Notes: generated by a model from the letters alone, not told the origin. A stretch of 64,000 nt of DNA from Rapana venosa (GCA_028751875.1 CM054155.1:4660245-4724244); one strand, 5' to 3'; counted from the stretch's first letter, positions 41,773 through 54,139 are shown. Translations and numbers: made by a program.

Positions 41773-42791
41773 CTGTGTACACACAGACACACACACCAAT
41801 ATATGAAATGACACATAATGCATATAGGCATGTTTCATGTACACATACACACACGCATGAAATGACACATAATGTATGTTTTATGTACACATACACAATC
41901 ATGTAATGTAACGTGCCTCAACAAGTCGGCTATCACACAGACCTACATTCATGCACATAGGTAGGCCTCTATCTGGTGAGATATAAATAAATGCATTTCA
42001 ACTTGCATGTGGATTTGCACACTCAGGCACCGCCCTCCCCCCCCCACCCCCACCACACACACACATACATGGTAGGCCTACAGGGCTGTCTCTGGATGGG
42101 TGGCTTCACGCCAGACCAACACTGCTGCTAGTGTGTAGACTGCTGGCTTCAAAGGATCTCTGCCGCAGCACAAACCTGAATGGCGTTGTGCGTGGAGAGA
42201 TCGGGATGAGCGACAAGCGAGAACCTAGGCTATGATGTCGCGGGACATCATACGGAAACAATAAGGAGGCCAAGCTTATGAATTCCTGTCAGCTGATCCA
42301 CCAACCAATCACCCCAAAATGAATGATCAATCAACCAGCCTGCCAACCTGGTATCCAACCAACCAACCATTCAATATACCAGCCAGCCAGCCAGCCAACC
42401 GATATACAAGCAAGCCAACCATCCAACCAACCTGCCAACATTCCAAATACCCACCCATCCATCCAACTAACCAACAAGCCAGCCAAACAACCAGCCAACC
42501 AACCAACCACCAATCGACTAGCCAACCAGCCATCACACCAGCCAATCAGCCAACCGCTAAAGACCAGACTCATGTCCTGCCTGACCTAGGAAGACGAGGG
42601 AAGCCCCAAGTAGGAAGAGGCCTTTCCAGCCAAACGCTGACAGCACTGCCTCCGAGATTGTCGCTGACGTCAGGGTGGCTGGAACCTGGACATACGTGAA
42701 AACGTCACATCAGGACCCTCGATATCATCACAAGCAACGTCAAAGGCGCGTAGTGACATCATCAGAGCACAGGATATCATCACTGGCATCA

Positions 42792-42877
<86 letters not shown>

Positions 42878-42890
42878 GTACACACACACA

Positions 42891-42975
<85 letters not shown>

Positions 42976-43086
42976 TAATATCACTTAATCAAAGTGAAAA
43001 GACGGAAATCAAAGAACGAACGACGACGTTAGACATTAATTAGACTTTACCTCAAAAAAACCAACAAACGAACACGCACACGCGCG

Positions 43087-43140
<54 letters not shown>

Positions 43141-43212
43141 CACACACAATACAACAACAACACAAACACCACACAACACAACACCACGCCACATTCACAA
43201 CACAACACACAG

Positions 43213-43262
<50 letters not shown>

Positions 43263-43786
43263 CACACACACACAACAACAACAACACAACACACACACAA
43301 CAACAACAACAACACAACACACACAAAACACACACAACACACACACACACCACACACACACACACACACTCACACCAGTGGTGGTGACCAGACCCAGGAC
43401 AAAGATGAAGTTGGAGGGGCCGAAGAGAGTGAAGAGGATGGGGCTCTGCAGGGAGTAGATGCCGCTGAAGGCCGTGAACATGAGGCACACCCACACCAGG
43501 AACATCGCCGACGACCCCACCAGCTCGCAGGTGAGGAAAGTGGCCGAGGACACAAAGAGGATGCCTTGTGTGGTCAGCATGGCCGGCTGAGGGACAAGCC
43601 ATGGCAGGGCTTAGCAAGGAGTTATGAAATGCCAAAGTATCCAGGATGGAAGTCGAAACTTTGCTAAATCGTTCTCTCTGGGTTGTTGGGTTATTATTAA
43701 GATGTATCCCTACGGGCGGGGACTGGATGTAAAAAAGCATGTGAGTGCTTATTCATTATCCTCGAAATATTTGACAATTTGTCATT

Positions 43787-43843
<57 letters not shown>

Positions 43844-44652
43844 CAATCCACATCACTAGTTGGTTCGCTGGCTGCTTGGTTGGCTGGTTGATTTGATGGC
43901 TAGTTCTTTGTTTCGACATAATATTTGCCACAGATAACTTCTTTAAAGGTGCTCTGATTGAATGCCACATTATAAGGTAAAAGGTAAAAGTGTCCCATAG
44001 CCTATGTGGTCGTAGGGGAGTGAGGCATCAGAGACCTCAACTTCTCAAGGGGCTAGCACATTGAGGGCGGCGCCCATCTCCTCTCTCTCACTGCTTTACC
44101 TTCCCTGACCCTAAATAGGCAGGTACCTATTTACAGCTGGGTGAACTGGGGGACTATACTGAAGCCAAGGCGCCAAACGGTCACCCATCCAAATGGTCAC
44201 CATGCTGGATGCTTAACCTTAGCTGGGGAAAGCGAGTGCTCTAACCACTGAGCTATCTCTTGATTAAAAGGGACAACCTAGAAGATCCCTCTATGTCTAG
44301 TTAAATGGAATCCTTTTTTTTCTCTTTAGATCCAAATCAATTTGCATCCAGTTTCATATGGGATGTACGAAGGGCAAGGTTACAAAGCCATCAAAGGGAG
44401 TGCACTCACCAAGTACCCTGTCCTGTCTGCAATCAGGCCCCATATTGGTCGGCCGATGGCGTTGAACACAGATGCAAAGGACGCCACAAGCGCCAAGAAA
44501 TGATCATTGGGAATGAATGTCTGGCCATAGGCCTGCAATCAACAACACACGAGAGAGACAATGACATTGACAAATTCTTACATTCGGCTAGACGACGATA
44601 TAGCTATTTGCTGTGTGTGCCTTTCATGAATTATGTACCTGGTTAAAGTATG

Positions 44653-44686
<34 letters not shown>

Positions 44687-45523
44687 ATGACAATGACAAA
44701 TTCTTTTATTTCGAGGATAATGAATAAGCACACATGTGCTTTTTTACATCCAGTCCCCGCCCGTTAGGGATACATCTTAATAATAATAATCCAATACTTA
44801 TACAGTCTCACAATAAAAACAAGGGGAAATAACCCTTTTCAAAACAGCTCCCCCCCAACACCCCCCCCCCCCCCAAAGCAAGCAAATAAAAGAAAACCCT
44901 AAAAATACCCCACCCCCACCCCCCAAAAAAAACCCTAACCAAAACAAAACAAACAAAAGAGAAAGAAAAACCAAACCAACAGAAGAAGATAAAAAAAAAG
45001 AGAAAAACAGACAAACAACAACAAAGAACAACAACAGAGCCAAGAAAAAATAACACAACCAAACTTAATAAGTCATAAAGATAAACCATCTACACATTGT
45101 CAAATGGTACACATACTTGTTACACATAACAATAAGATATTGAAATAGGGCACTCATTAAAACTTAAGTACAGAGGCAAGTCCAATAAAGTATTGAAAAT
45201 ATAAAATATGAATCCTTCATCAAGATACACTATAACTATAAGCAAGACGATAAAAGGTGAGAGAGAGAGAGAGAGAGACAGAGAGACAGAGAGTGTGTGT
45301 GTGTGTGTTTATTTCAGAGATAATATCCAATATATAATTCCCAAAACAGTATGCGATCCCATCAACACTCATTTTAGATTGTATTCGTTTCAAATTATAT
45401 GTCATGATAATGAAATAAATTTAATACCCATACATCCACACAATAAAAACAAGAAACAAACCAAGAAGAAATCTAAACCTATACAGTCATTGAGGGAGAG
45501 AATATGAGTGAGTGAGTGAGTGA

Positions 45524-45580
<57 letters not shown>

Positions 45581-46571
45581 TGTGTGTGTGTGAGGTGTGG
45601 GGGTGGGGGTGGGGGGTGGGGGTTTCAGGGATAATACTAAATATGTAAAACTCACATAGCACACGATCAACACAAACACTTTTTAATTATACTCATGCAA
45701 TTTGAATGTCATGATAATAAAATAAGTGCAATACCCATACACTCACATAATAAAGAGGGGGGAAAGCCAATGAAGTCACAAAAAGAACATCTACACAGTG
45801 TAAGTAATAGAAACAAATTCTTTTTTTTCCAGGATAATGAATAAGTATTCATGTGCTTTTTTACATCCAGTCCCCGCCCGTGGGGTCACATTTGAAAATG
45901 CACTCAGTACTCATATTTTCAAACAGTAGAAGCAGAGGGAAAACACTTTTTTTTTAAAGAAAAAGAGAGAAAGAGAAAAAACAAACAAACAAACAAACAA
46001 CCTCGGACGAGCAAAAGACAAAATAAACCCCAGAACCCCCCCCCCCCCCCCCCCCCCCAAAACCCCCAAACAAACAAAAATAACAAACAACAAGAAACCC
46101 AGACAAAAACACCCTCCCAAACAAACAAACAAACAAAAAACAAGAAAAAAACAACAACAAACAAACACATGAGGAAAAAAAAATAAACAAATTAAAAACA
46201 AAAAAAAAAAAAACAAACAAACAAAAATAACACCGTTCCCCCTCCACACACACAAACACATACATACACCAAAACAAAAAACGAACAAACAAAAAACCCA
46301 AACAAGTCAACAACAAAAAACAAAGTAACAACTACAGCAATAACAACACAGACAATGACAATGACAATGACAAATTCTTTTATTTCGAGGATAATGAATA
46401 AGCACACATGTGCTTTTTTACATCCAGTCCCCGCCCGTTAGGGATACATCTTAATAATAATAACCCAATACTTATACAGTCTCAAAATAAAAACAAGGGG
46501 AAATAACCCTTTTCAAAACAGCTCCCCCCAACAACCCTCCCCCCCCCCCCCAAGAAAAAGAGAGAGAGAGG

Positions 46572-46645
<74 letters not shown>

Positions 46646-46922
46646 TGTGTGTGTGTTTCAGTGATAACTCTGAAATATATATAATCTCAAGACAGTGCAC
46701 GATCATCCTCAACACCAATTTTGATTATACTCATGCAGATTATATGTCAAGATAATGAAATAAACTCAATACCCGTTATACTCATTACAATAAAAATAAG
46801 GAAGAGGAGAAAGGGGGGAGGGGGGGATAAAAGCCAATTCTATAAGGTCAGGGAGAGAGAGAGAGAGAGAGAGAGAGGAAGGAGAGAGAGAGAGAGAGAG
46901 TGTGTGTGTGTGTGTGTGTGTG

Positions 46923-46970
<48 letters not shown>

Positions 46971-47206
46971 ATGTTTCAAGGATAATACTAAATATATAAT
47001 TCTCGAGACAGCACAGGATCACCATCAATATTCTTTTCGAATATACTCGTACAAATTGAACGCCATGAAAAAGAAAAAGCCCAACGTCAATACACTCAAG
47101 CAATAAGGAGAAAAAAATCGCTAAAGTAATAAAATGAACATCTATACATAGTAAGTAAGAGAGAGAGATGGGGGGGGGGGGGGGGGAAGAAATGATAGAG
47201 AGTGGG

Positions 47207-47249
<43 letters not shown>

Positions 47250-47501
47250 AAGATTTAATGCTTTTTGTTTGTAAACAAACAAAACAAAAAAGACATAGGA
47301 AAAAAATACTGAATATCATTCTCAAAACAACAGATCATCACTGTCAACACTCTATTTCATCATACTCGTACAGATTAACACATATTATTGTTATAATAAA
47401 TATATTTCTTATAACTAAAGTGTAGTTTAAAAAAAAATTATTAAAAAAAAAAAAAAGCTTACACTTTGCTAAACTCACTCTCTCAACAACAATGAAATTT
47501 T

Positions 47502-47588
<87 letters not shown>

Positions 47589-48283
47589 AACAGTCTGACA
47601 TACATAGAGGTGAAGGGAAAGGGAAGGGCAGATAGGTAGGATGGAAAGGGCAGGTAGGTAAGGGAGGATATGCAACTTTGTTTTGAGGCTATGGACTGTG
47701 GTTTGTTATTGTTGATGTATCAAGTGAGTTGATAATTGAGTTTTGTAGATTGTTATTGATTGATGTTGTTTAACTGACTCTGGAAGGGAGTTCCACAGCA
47801 TAGGGCCTGAGTAAAAGTAGACTAGATTATGAATAAGTCTATTCTCGGAATAGGGACACTGGGCTTTATAGTATTTCTGGATTGGTTTAGGGGAATTTGT
47901 CTTTTAAGTATGATGGAACAGTTCCTGTCATGATCTTGAACATCATGACTCCTTTGTTATATTTTAGTCGTTGGCGTAAGGGGAGAATATTTAATTGAGT
48001 ATAGTCAGCTTCTAGTAAGCTTGTCTTTTTAAAAGGACCAGTTTGAGAGCACGTTTGTACAGACTCAGTAACGGTTTCATAGTGTTTACACTAGCAGAAT
48101 CCCATAGGGTAGAAGCATAGTCTATTGAGGATGTATATAAGATTGGAAGAATAGGTTTCCTTGAATGAAAGTCAAGAAAGTGCTTGATTTTAGAAAGTTG
48201 GTATACTCTTTGGGACATGTATTTGCATAGTTGAGATATTGTGGTAGAAACCAACTGAGAGAGAGAGAGAGAGAGAAGAGAAG

Positions 48284-48315
<32 letters not shown>

Positions 48316-48514
48316 AGACAAAACTTATAGATCATAAAATTGAACACATCATATTGTAGAATAGTTACACATAGTTGTTACACGTGATAATAAGATATTA
48401 AAATGGAGATTCACTGGAGCTCAAGTACAGTCAACAAGTCCAAAATAATATTGAAAATCGAAAGTATGAATATGCCCTTTATTAGAATACACAACAACAA
48501 GAGAGAGAAGAGAG

Positions 48515-48566
<52 letters not shown>

Positions 48567-48605
48567 TTAATTGCATATCGGCCTTAGGCCACAATACAGA
48601 GAGAC

Positions 48606-48680
<75 letters not shown>

Positions 48681-50360
48681 CAATGAAAATGACAATGACA
48701 ATGAAAAATTCTTTTTTTTCGAGGATATTGAATAAGCACACTGTGTTTTTTTTTTGAGGAGGAAGAGGTGTGGTGTGTGGGGTGTGGTGTGTGTGTGTGT
48801 GTGGTGTGTGCGTGGCGTAGGGGTTTTCGAGAGGGTATAAATATATAATTCTAAAAACAGTAACTCACCCTCAAAACTTTTTTGTTATTCTACCAAAAAT
48901 TTTATGAAAAGGAGAGAGAGGAGAGGAGGAGAGAGGAAGAGGGGGAAGAGAGAAGGAGGAGAGAGAGAGAGAGAGAAAATGAAATGACAATGCCAATGAA
49001 AAATTCTTTTTTTTTCGGGGATAATAAATAAGCAACATGTTTTTTTCATCCAGTCCCCCCTTTAGGGATAATTTAATAAAAATAACCCAAATATACATTT
49101 CAAAATAAAACAAGGGGAAATAACCCTTTTCAAAACAGCTCCCCCCAAAACCCCCCCCCCCCCCCCCAAGAAGAAAATAAAAAAAACCCATAAAAATCCC
49201 ACCCCCACCCCCCCCCCCCCCCCAAAAACTTAACCAAAAAAAACAAACAAACAAAAAGGAAGGAAAAAACCAAAACCAAACAAAGATAAAAAAAAAGAGA
49301 AAAACAGACAACAAAACAACAAGAACAAGAACAACAACAGAGCCAAGAAAAATAACACAACCAAACTTAATAAGTCATAAAGATAAACATTACACATTGT
49401 CAAATGGTACACATACTTGTTACACATAATTATAAATCAATTAATTAACAAACAAGATCATTTCAAATAACAATGAAATATTTCACTCAAACTCCCATTC
49501 AATTAGTGAAAAATAAAGGGAAATCGAAAAATCAAATGAATAAACAAAAACCAAAATTAAACAAGAAAAAAGCCCCACAAAACACCCCCCTTCCCAACAC
49601 CCCTCCCATAACAAAACAACAACCCCCAAAAGTCCAGACTAAATACAAGCGTGCGCGCGCGCGCGCGCACACACACACACACACATACACACACATACAC
49701 ACACATACCACACACTTACGCACGTATAGCCACGCATGCACACCACACACACACACACACACTTTTCACACATACACACTCACACAACATAATACACACA
49801 CACACACACACACACCACACACACATCCTGGATACATATCCATTCGCAAGACATTTCCTACATACAAGATAATAGACACATGTCTATAATTATCAAAAAA
49901 ATCATAACGTACTTTTGTACAGACAAAACCAGGAAATAAACATTATTTGATGTACGAAGACAGCAAGCCACAAAGCATCAGAAAAATGACCAATCTAACA
50001 TCAGCTATTTCAACAAATAAACACACAGAACTGCTTTTTTCCCGCTCTCATCTGCACACACTGTGAATGGGCGCTCATTACTACTCACTGACACACACAT
50101 ACCACATACACACACATTTTACACACACACAATATTCATGCATGCGCAATCCTATATAAACATTATTAGAATTGATACAAAAGTCCACAGAAGTAATGAA
50201 ATTGTCCAACAGAACATTGCAAATTAACAAACCATACCATTCTGCATTAACAACAAAATACAACCCAAACTTCATTTTAAGGGGGGAAAACTCAGACAAG
50301 TTCATTGTTAACAAAATCCACACACACATTACAATTCAAAGCAAGCTCACTAATGTCAGT

Positions 50361-50396
<36 letters not shown>

Positions 50397-52161
50397 AATT
50401 TGGTATAATGCAAGGGAGGATATATTTACTTTGTTTCCAACAGATCAATTGTGGATTTTTATCTTTGATGCATCAAGTGGATGAAAAAATGACTTTTGAA
50501 GATTGTTAATGATTGGAGTTGTCTAAATGAGTCAGGAAGGGAGTTCCACAGCAAGGGCCTGAGTAAAGTAAGCTAGATTGAACAAATCTATTCTTGGGAT
50601 TGGGACACATGGCTTTTCGGTATTTCTGGAATGATTCATTGGGAACTTGTCTTTTAAGGATGAGGGAAAAGTTCCTGTCATTATCTTAAACATCATGATG
50701 CCTTTGTTAAATCTTAGTCTTTGGTGTAGGGGAAGAATATTTAACTGGGTATAATCCACTTCTAGTAAGGTAGTCTTCTTCTGAAGAACCAGTTTAAGAG
50801 CCCGTTTATACAGACTTAATAATGGTTTCATAGTGTTTGCACTAGCAGAGAGAGAGAGAGGAGAGACTCGAATCGAACTCGAACTCGAACTTTTTATTGA
50901 GAGTAAATGGATAAGCTCAGGGCTTTTTTACACCATGCTCTCAAAAAAACAAAAACAAAAAAAACAAAAAAAACCCCACACCAAAACCACCACCAACAAC
51001 AATCAAAAACCACCAAAAAAACAAAAACAAAACCCAAACAAAACAAAAAACCAACACAACCCCCCCCCCCCCAATCCCAAACAAACCGCAAACAATCATT
51101 ATCAACAGTTTTAAAGACACCAAAATGAAAATTCAAAATTTATTATTATAATCAAACACTATAAATGAGAACTAGATACAATGACGATGAATGTCATACA
51201 AGGGAGGGCAATGGAGAAGGAAAGAAAAGCAAAAACAAACAAACACGAAACAAGTATTTAAAAAAAAAAAAAAAAAAAACCCCCACCACACACACACAAA
51301 CCACCGACTCAGAAACCACATTTCAGAGAGAGACAGAAAAAGACAAAGAGACAGACAGGCAGACGGACATACAGACAAACGGCAAAACAGCAAAGGATAT
51401 TAGAGAGTGAGGGGGGGGGGGGGAGTTGCTTACAGAGTTATGGACAGTGTGAGGACAGAAATAGATCAACAGGGAAAGGACAAAAACAAAAAACAAAAAC
51501 AGCAAAGAGACGTGAAGAATGAAATCGCATTAAACATGAATTGTGTGCTAATGACTACTAGAGATAAGGATTTCGAACACAAAAATGAAATTCCAATCAT
51601 AACATTTCAAAAAGATGTCTGTGATATCCTTTCTTAAATGAAGACAAACTAGGATTCTGTTTAAGATAATCAGGGATATTGTTCCATAGCTTACTACCTG
51701 AATAACAAGGATGACATGAATAAGTCTATCCTGGGGCGGGGAATAAATAGAATACTTTTACCCGAATAACTCTGATAACAAATTTATCATACAGATAGGA
51801 TGGCGTAAGATTATTCATAATCTTGTACATGAATACGACTTTATTGAAATGGCATTTCTGATTTAATGGTAAAATATTGAGTTTTTTGTAATCTTCATTT
51901 TGCAAAGATGATTTAAGGAGTATTAATTTCATGGAGCGTCTGTAAATACTCTCAAGTCGTTTTAAGCAGTTTTTACTGGCCAGGTCCCAACATGTTGAAG
52001 CATAATCAATATCTGGTTGTATGTATCCATAAAAGAACAACTTTCGAGTGTGCTCATCAAGGAAATGCTTTATTCTATTGAGCTGAAATATCTTTTGGGA
52101 TAATTTCTTTGACAATATTGAAATATGGCTCGACCAGGAAAGATTATTGTCTACATTAAGG

Positions 52162-52210
<49 letters not shown>

Positions 52211-52776
52211 TGGGTGTTTACTATAAAACCTGTATTGGGCAAAATATATGAACACTTTACCTGGATAAGTTCAACGACTTTCAATCCAAAGAGACAGGCA
52301 GTAAATTTTCTTGGTGCAAATTTTGTCATCTGCTCCCATCCTGCCATGTTCTTCCCTATCCTGTCGTTTTTGTTGGTTGTTGTTTTGTTTTTGTTGGGTT
52401 TTTTTGGGGAGGGAGGGGGGGGGGGGGGGGAGGGTCAGATTTCTGCTTTTCTTGTCTGCCCTTTCTTATTGTGAAAAAAATTAAACGAAAACTACGTTAT
52501 TTATATCAATACGCATACCCCATTATGTGTATCATTATCTATATACACACATATATATCTACATATATGTGAATATATATATATCTCATTATATATAATT
52601 ATGTCATTGTCATTATATATATATATATTATATTATAATATATATATATATTAATATATATATATATATATATTATACAATGTGTGTGTGTATCAACTGG
52701 TATCTTGATGGCTGTGACTTGTGTGGTTTGTCTTTCAATGAAAAAAAAAAAACACCTTAAAACTTTCCTCTTGAGA

Positions 52777-52808
<32 letters not shown>

Positions 52809-52992
52809 ACGGCACACACACCTTGTAGAAGGCGACGATGAAGAGAAAGGCATAGTCCAGGAGGAGGTTGTTCAGCCACAGTGTGTACGACACGCGCTGC
52901 TTCAGCACGTCGAGGGGACTGTACTGGGGGCTGCAAATTAAGAGTGATCGTTCGTTACATTCCCGGAACAGAAGGACAGCAAGCATGCAAGC

Positions 52993-53032
<40 letters not shown>

Positions 53033-53054
53033 TCTGGTCTTGGTGCATGAAAGT

Positions 53055-53085
<31 letters not shown>

Positions 53086-54000
53086 GAGGGCGTGAGTGTT
53101 TACAGAAGTGCTCGTTCACACACACAAACCTTGACAAAAGAACTAGATCTGTAGTGGTTTGAAGTGCACGCTGACAGACGGACTGACATAGTGTGGACGA
53201 CTTTGGTCAGACAGAAAAGAGACAGACCTCTACTGTGCAGACAGACACAAGAACAAAGATTATATACATAGAAACAGACAGACAGATCTAACCACTTACA
53301 TTCTCATCACAGAGTTTTCAGACACCAAGGAAACAGCCTCTTGCTCCTCCTTGGGAGTGTGGGTGTCATTCTTTACGTCATGCAAGGGTTCCTTGACGTC
53401 ATCATCTTTGACGTCACGTAAAGGTTCTTTCACGATGCCTTTGACGTCACACAATGGTTGGTTGTCTTCCTCAACTGTCCCGGAAAAGTGAGCATTTTCC
53501 ACATCGTGATTGGCATTGCTGGCAGGGTTTTCTGCATCGTTACACTGTGCTGTGATGCCGTGTTGGGGAGTAGCTCAGAGTTTTGTTTGTATGGTTTTGT
53601 CGTAGAGTTCACATGCCCTGAATGTGGCGTAGTAGGTGAACTATCACCCTCTGAAATTGAGGATGCATTTTTCTCTGGCGGAAGGTTAACGGGTTGTTCA
53701 CTTGGTGTATATTTCCGTGGCGCAAAGTCACCAGCCTCTATACATGCCACGTACTTTACGGGTGTATAGGTGACCAGCTCAGAACCCTGCTTAGATTGTT
53801 CTAGCCTGTCTCCTTTGTCGACTGTGGGGATATCTGTCTGTGAGTTCGACAATTCTTCAGTCTCTGCGTTCTGAATGGTGGGGTGGGCATCTGGGTAGGA
53901 GAAGGAGAGGAGACAGAGAAGCTGAATGCTGATCAACACTCCCCCCATTAACAGGAAACAGGAGGGGACACGATGAAGGAGCTCCGGCTGAGTGAAATAT
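41648..54000 (-). CDS. Oxalate:formate-antiporter-like (OFA) MFS transporter, C-terminal part, frame-broken
   Basis: Exons supported on the minus strand: 53300-54000, 52822-52930, 44410-44532, 43374-43586, with a possible terminal exon 41648-41772. Product in order: [17 protein letters not shown] and a membrane segment ([15 protein letters not shown]), a ~200-residue hydrophilic loop, [20 protein letters not shown] (TM7), then [20 protein letters not shown] and [15 protein letters not shown] (the MFS-type G-R-x-x-W-G-x-x-A-D-R loop), then two or three more membrane segments. This is the C-terminal half of an OFA-type major-facilitator carrier of small organic anions at a membrane; the substrate is unknown. 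The first exon switches frame between about 53430 and 53580 and needs one extra base. N-terminal exons (TM1-5) were not found in the degraded 54-64 kb region and may lie beyond it. Confidence 0.75.
41773..42300. other. Intron/intergenic, nothing firm
   Basis: Contains CA-rich patches and a short direct duplication (ATGAAATGACACATAATG at about 41805 and 41855). No gene recognised. Confidence 0.4.
42301..42560. repeat. Degenerate tetranucleotide (CCAA/CCAG)n tract
   Basis: About 250 bp of CCAACCAACCAGCCAGCCAA-type repeats, G-poor on this strand. Open frames (poly Gln-Pro-Ala-Asn, and on the other strand Gly-Trp-Leu) are artefacts. Confidence 0.9.
42796..42972. repeat. (TC)n then (CA)n microsatellite
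   Basis: About 58 bp of TC followed by about 115 bp of CA with a few interruptions. Confidence 0.95.
43076..43373. repeat. (CG)n/(CA)n and CAACA tracts up to the exon D donor
   Basis: CGCACACGCGCGCGCGCG then long (CA)n, ACAACA-type and (CA)n tracts, reaching the exon D splice donor of the transporter. On the transcript strand it is (GT)n. Confidence 0.95.
43374..43586 (-). CDS. OFA-like transporter exon D
   Basis: 71 codons: [20 protein letters not shown] (TM9), [20 protein letters not shown] (TM10), [20 protein letters not shown] (start of TM11). Acceptor TTGTCCCTCAG. Donor either GGT|GTGAGT or two bases earlier, CTG|GTGTGA, within a long (GT)n tract. Confidence 0.88.
43690..43845 (+). mobile_element. 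LINE/SINE 3' tail with (TC)n
   Basis: TGTATCCCTACGGGCGGGGA CTGGATGT, AAAAAAGCATGTGAGTGCTT, ATTCATTATCCTCGAAAT and CATTGTCATT, then about 23 TC units. Plus-strand copy of the shared tail. Confidence 0.8.
43975..44262 (-). mobile_element. Chimeric tRNA / 5S-rRNA-like SINE, copy 2
   Basis: Minus strand: A box TAGCTCAGTGGTTAG (44241-44255 region), AGAGCACTCGCTTTCCCC, then AGCTAAGGTTAAGCATCC and TTTGGATGGGTGACCGTTTG, then the same body as 2446-2734 and a TTTTACC repeat tail. GTTAAGCA and TTGGATGGGTGACCG are the box A and C elements of 5S genes. Copies diverge by scattered substitutions. Confidence 0.85.
44410..44532 (-). CDS. OFA-like transporter exon C
   Basis: 41 codons: [20 protein letters not shown] then [21 protein letters not shown]. 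Strong OFA/MFS signature between TM8 and TM9. Phase 0 both ends, acceptor GATTGCAG, donor GTGAGT. Confidence 0.9.
44650..45115 (-). mobile_element. LINE 3' end (shared tail, G-run block)
   Basis: Minus strand from about 45115: T/G-rich 3' UTR, two poly-G blocks (C-runs on this strand at 44849-44876 and 44912-44925), GAGCTGTTTTGAAAAGGGTT ATTTCCCC, GATGTATCCCTAACGGGCGG GGACTGGATG and the stem-loop tail ending in (CATTGT)n and (TC)n. Confidence 0.8.
45255..45640. repeat. (GA)n, (GAGT)n and (GT)n tracts
   Basis: GA at about 45258-45292, GAGT/GT at about 45506-45595 and a G-rich end near 45600-45622. Confidence 0.9.
45812..46345 (-). mobile_element. LINE 3' end, second copy
   Basis: Tail with stem-loop AAGCACATGAATACTTATTC at about 45840-45862 and GGGGACTGGATG, then A/C-rich (T/G-rich on the minus strand) 3' UTR with a long C-run at about 46037-46059. 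Confidence 0.7.
46350..46560 (-). mobile_element. LINE 3' end, third copy
   Basis: Almost identical to 44690-44880: (CATTGT)n, TCGAGGATAATGAATAAGCA (complement strand), stem-loop, GGGGACTGG, AACAAGGGGAAATAACCCTT, GAGCTG-complement and C-run at about 46537-46553. Confidence 0.85.
46555..47260. repeat. (GA)n/(GT)n-rich stretch with diverged LINE 3' UTR remnants
   Basis: GA tracts at about 46558-46645 and 46850-46900, GT tracts at about 46900-46970 and 47210-47245, G-runs at about 46813 and 47171. Intervening pieces (TCAAGATAATGAAATAAACT) resemble each other and the repeats at 45410 and 45705. Confidence 0.7.
47500..47585. repeat. (GA)n microsatellite
   Basis: Nearly pure GA of about 80 bp. 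Confidence 0.95.
47690..48260 (-). mobile_element. LINE fragment 4 (RT C-terminus)
   Basis: Minus strand encodes [40 protein letters not shown] and [11 protein letters not shown], then frame breaks, then [24 protein letters not shown] text. It is the same family as the fragments at 50530-50850 and 58400-59500. It is truncated by (GA)n at its 5' side. Confidence 0.8.
48260..48780. repeat. (GA)n tracts and another tail copy
   Basis: GA at about 48262-48318, 48500-48560 and 48600-48680. At about 48682-48750 lies a minus-strand tail (CATTGT repeats, TCGAGGATATTGAATAAGCA on this strand). Confidence 0.8.
48980..50848 (-). mobile_element. LINE 3' half with long 3' UTR (left arm of an inverted duplication)
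   Basis: Minus strand: RT C-terminus ([40 protein letters not shown]) at about 50535-50845. A ~1.5-kb 3' UTR follows with (TC)n, (GT)n, (GC)n, two poly-G blocks and GAGCTGTTTTGAAAAGGGTT, and it ends in the stem-loop tail at about 48980-49060. The reverse complement of this whole segment is found at 59185-61035. Confidence 0.85.
50870..52160 (-). mobile_element. LINE fragment 5 with (AGTTCG)n-type tail
   Basis: Minus strand RT C-terminus: [60 protein letters not shown]. An A/C-rich (on this strand) 3' UTR with C- and G-runs follows, then a tail AAAAAAGCCCTGAGCTTATC and CTCAATAAAAAGTTCGAGTT at about 50875-50935. The family is distinct from fragment 4 but has the same tail logic. It is 5' truncated at (GA)n 52163-52206. 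Confidence 0.8.
52163..52820. other. Intronic: (GA)n, G-runs, (TA)n
   Basis: GA at 52163-52206, G-run at about 52417-52431, AT-rich (TA)n-like DNA at about 52545-52675, and a G homopolymer at about 52786-52806 next to exon B. Confidence 0.7.
52822..52930 (-). CDS. OFA-like transporter exon B
   Basis: [20 protein letters not shown] then [16 protein letters not shown]: transmembrane segment 7. Acceptor TTAATTTGCAG. The donor is GT microsatellite (AAG|GTGTGTGTG), followed in the intron by a G homopolymer. Confidence 0.85.
52935..53295. other. Intron between transporter exons A and B
   Basis: It contains (CA)n at about 52999-53031 and 53061-53085. No other feature. Confidence 0.6.
53300..54000 (-). 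CDS. OFA-like transporter exon A (TM6 and central loop, frame-broken)
   Basis: 701 nt. It opens in one frame ([20 protein letters not shown], then [18 protein letters not shown]...), which stops at about 53430. It closes in another frame ([20 protein letters not shown] ... [13 protein letters not shown]) that starts after a TGA near 53575 and joins exon B correctly. Acceptor TATTCCAACAG, donor GTAAGT. The loop has repeated VKEPL(R/H)DVK motifs. Confidence 0.75.
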
Positions 54001-54139
54001 CTGTTGGAATAAAAAATAAAAACAGTATGTAAAAACTCTTATGTCACAGTCGTTGTCGTCGTCACCAGCATTATCACCATCATCATGATCATCATTATTC
54101 TCATGAAAAAAGGATATACATGCAAACTCAGTCATAGAT

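Noticed and set aside
42319..42699. Gln/Pro/Asn-rich protein
   Set aside because: Encoded by a degenerate tetranucleotide repeat; the opposite strand is equally open.
53296..53502. Separate small protein gene with VKEPL repeats
   Set aside because: Its frame ends at the donor that joins transporter exon B in phase, so it is the distal part of the transporter's loop exon.
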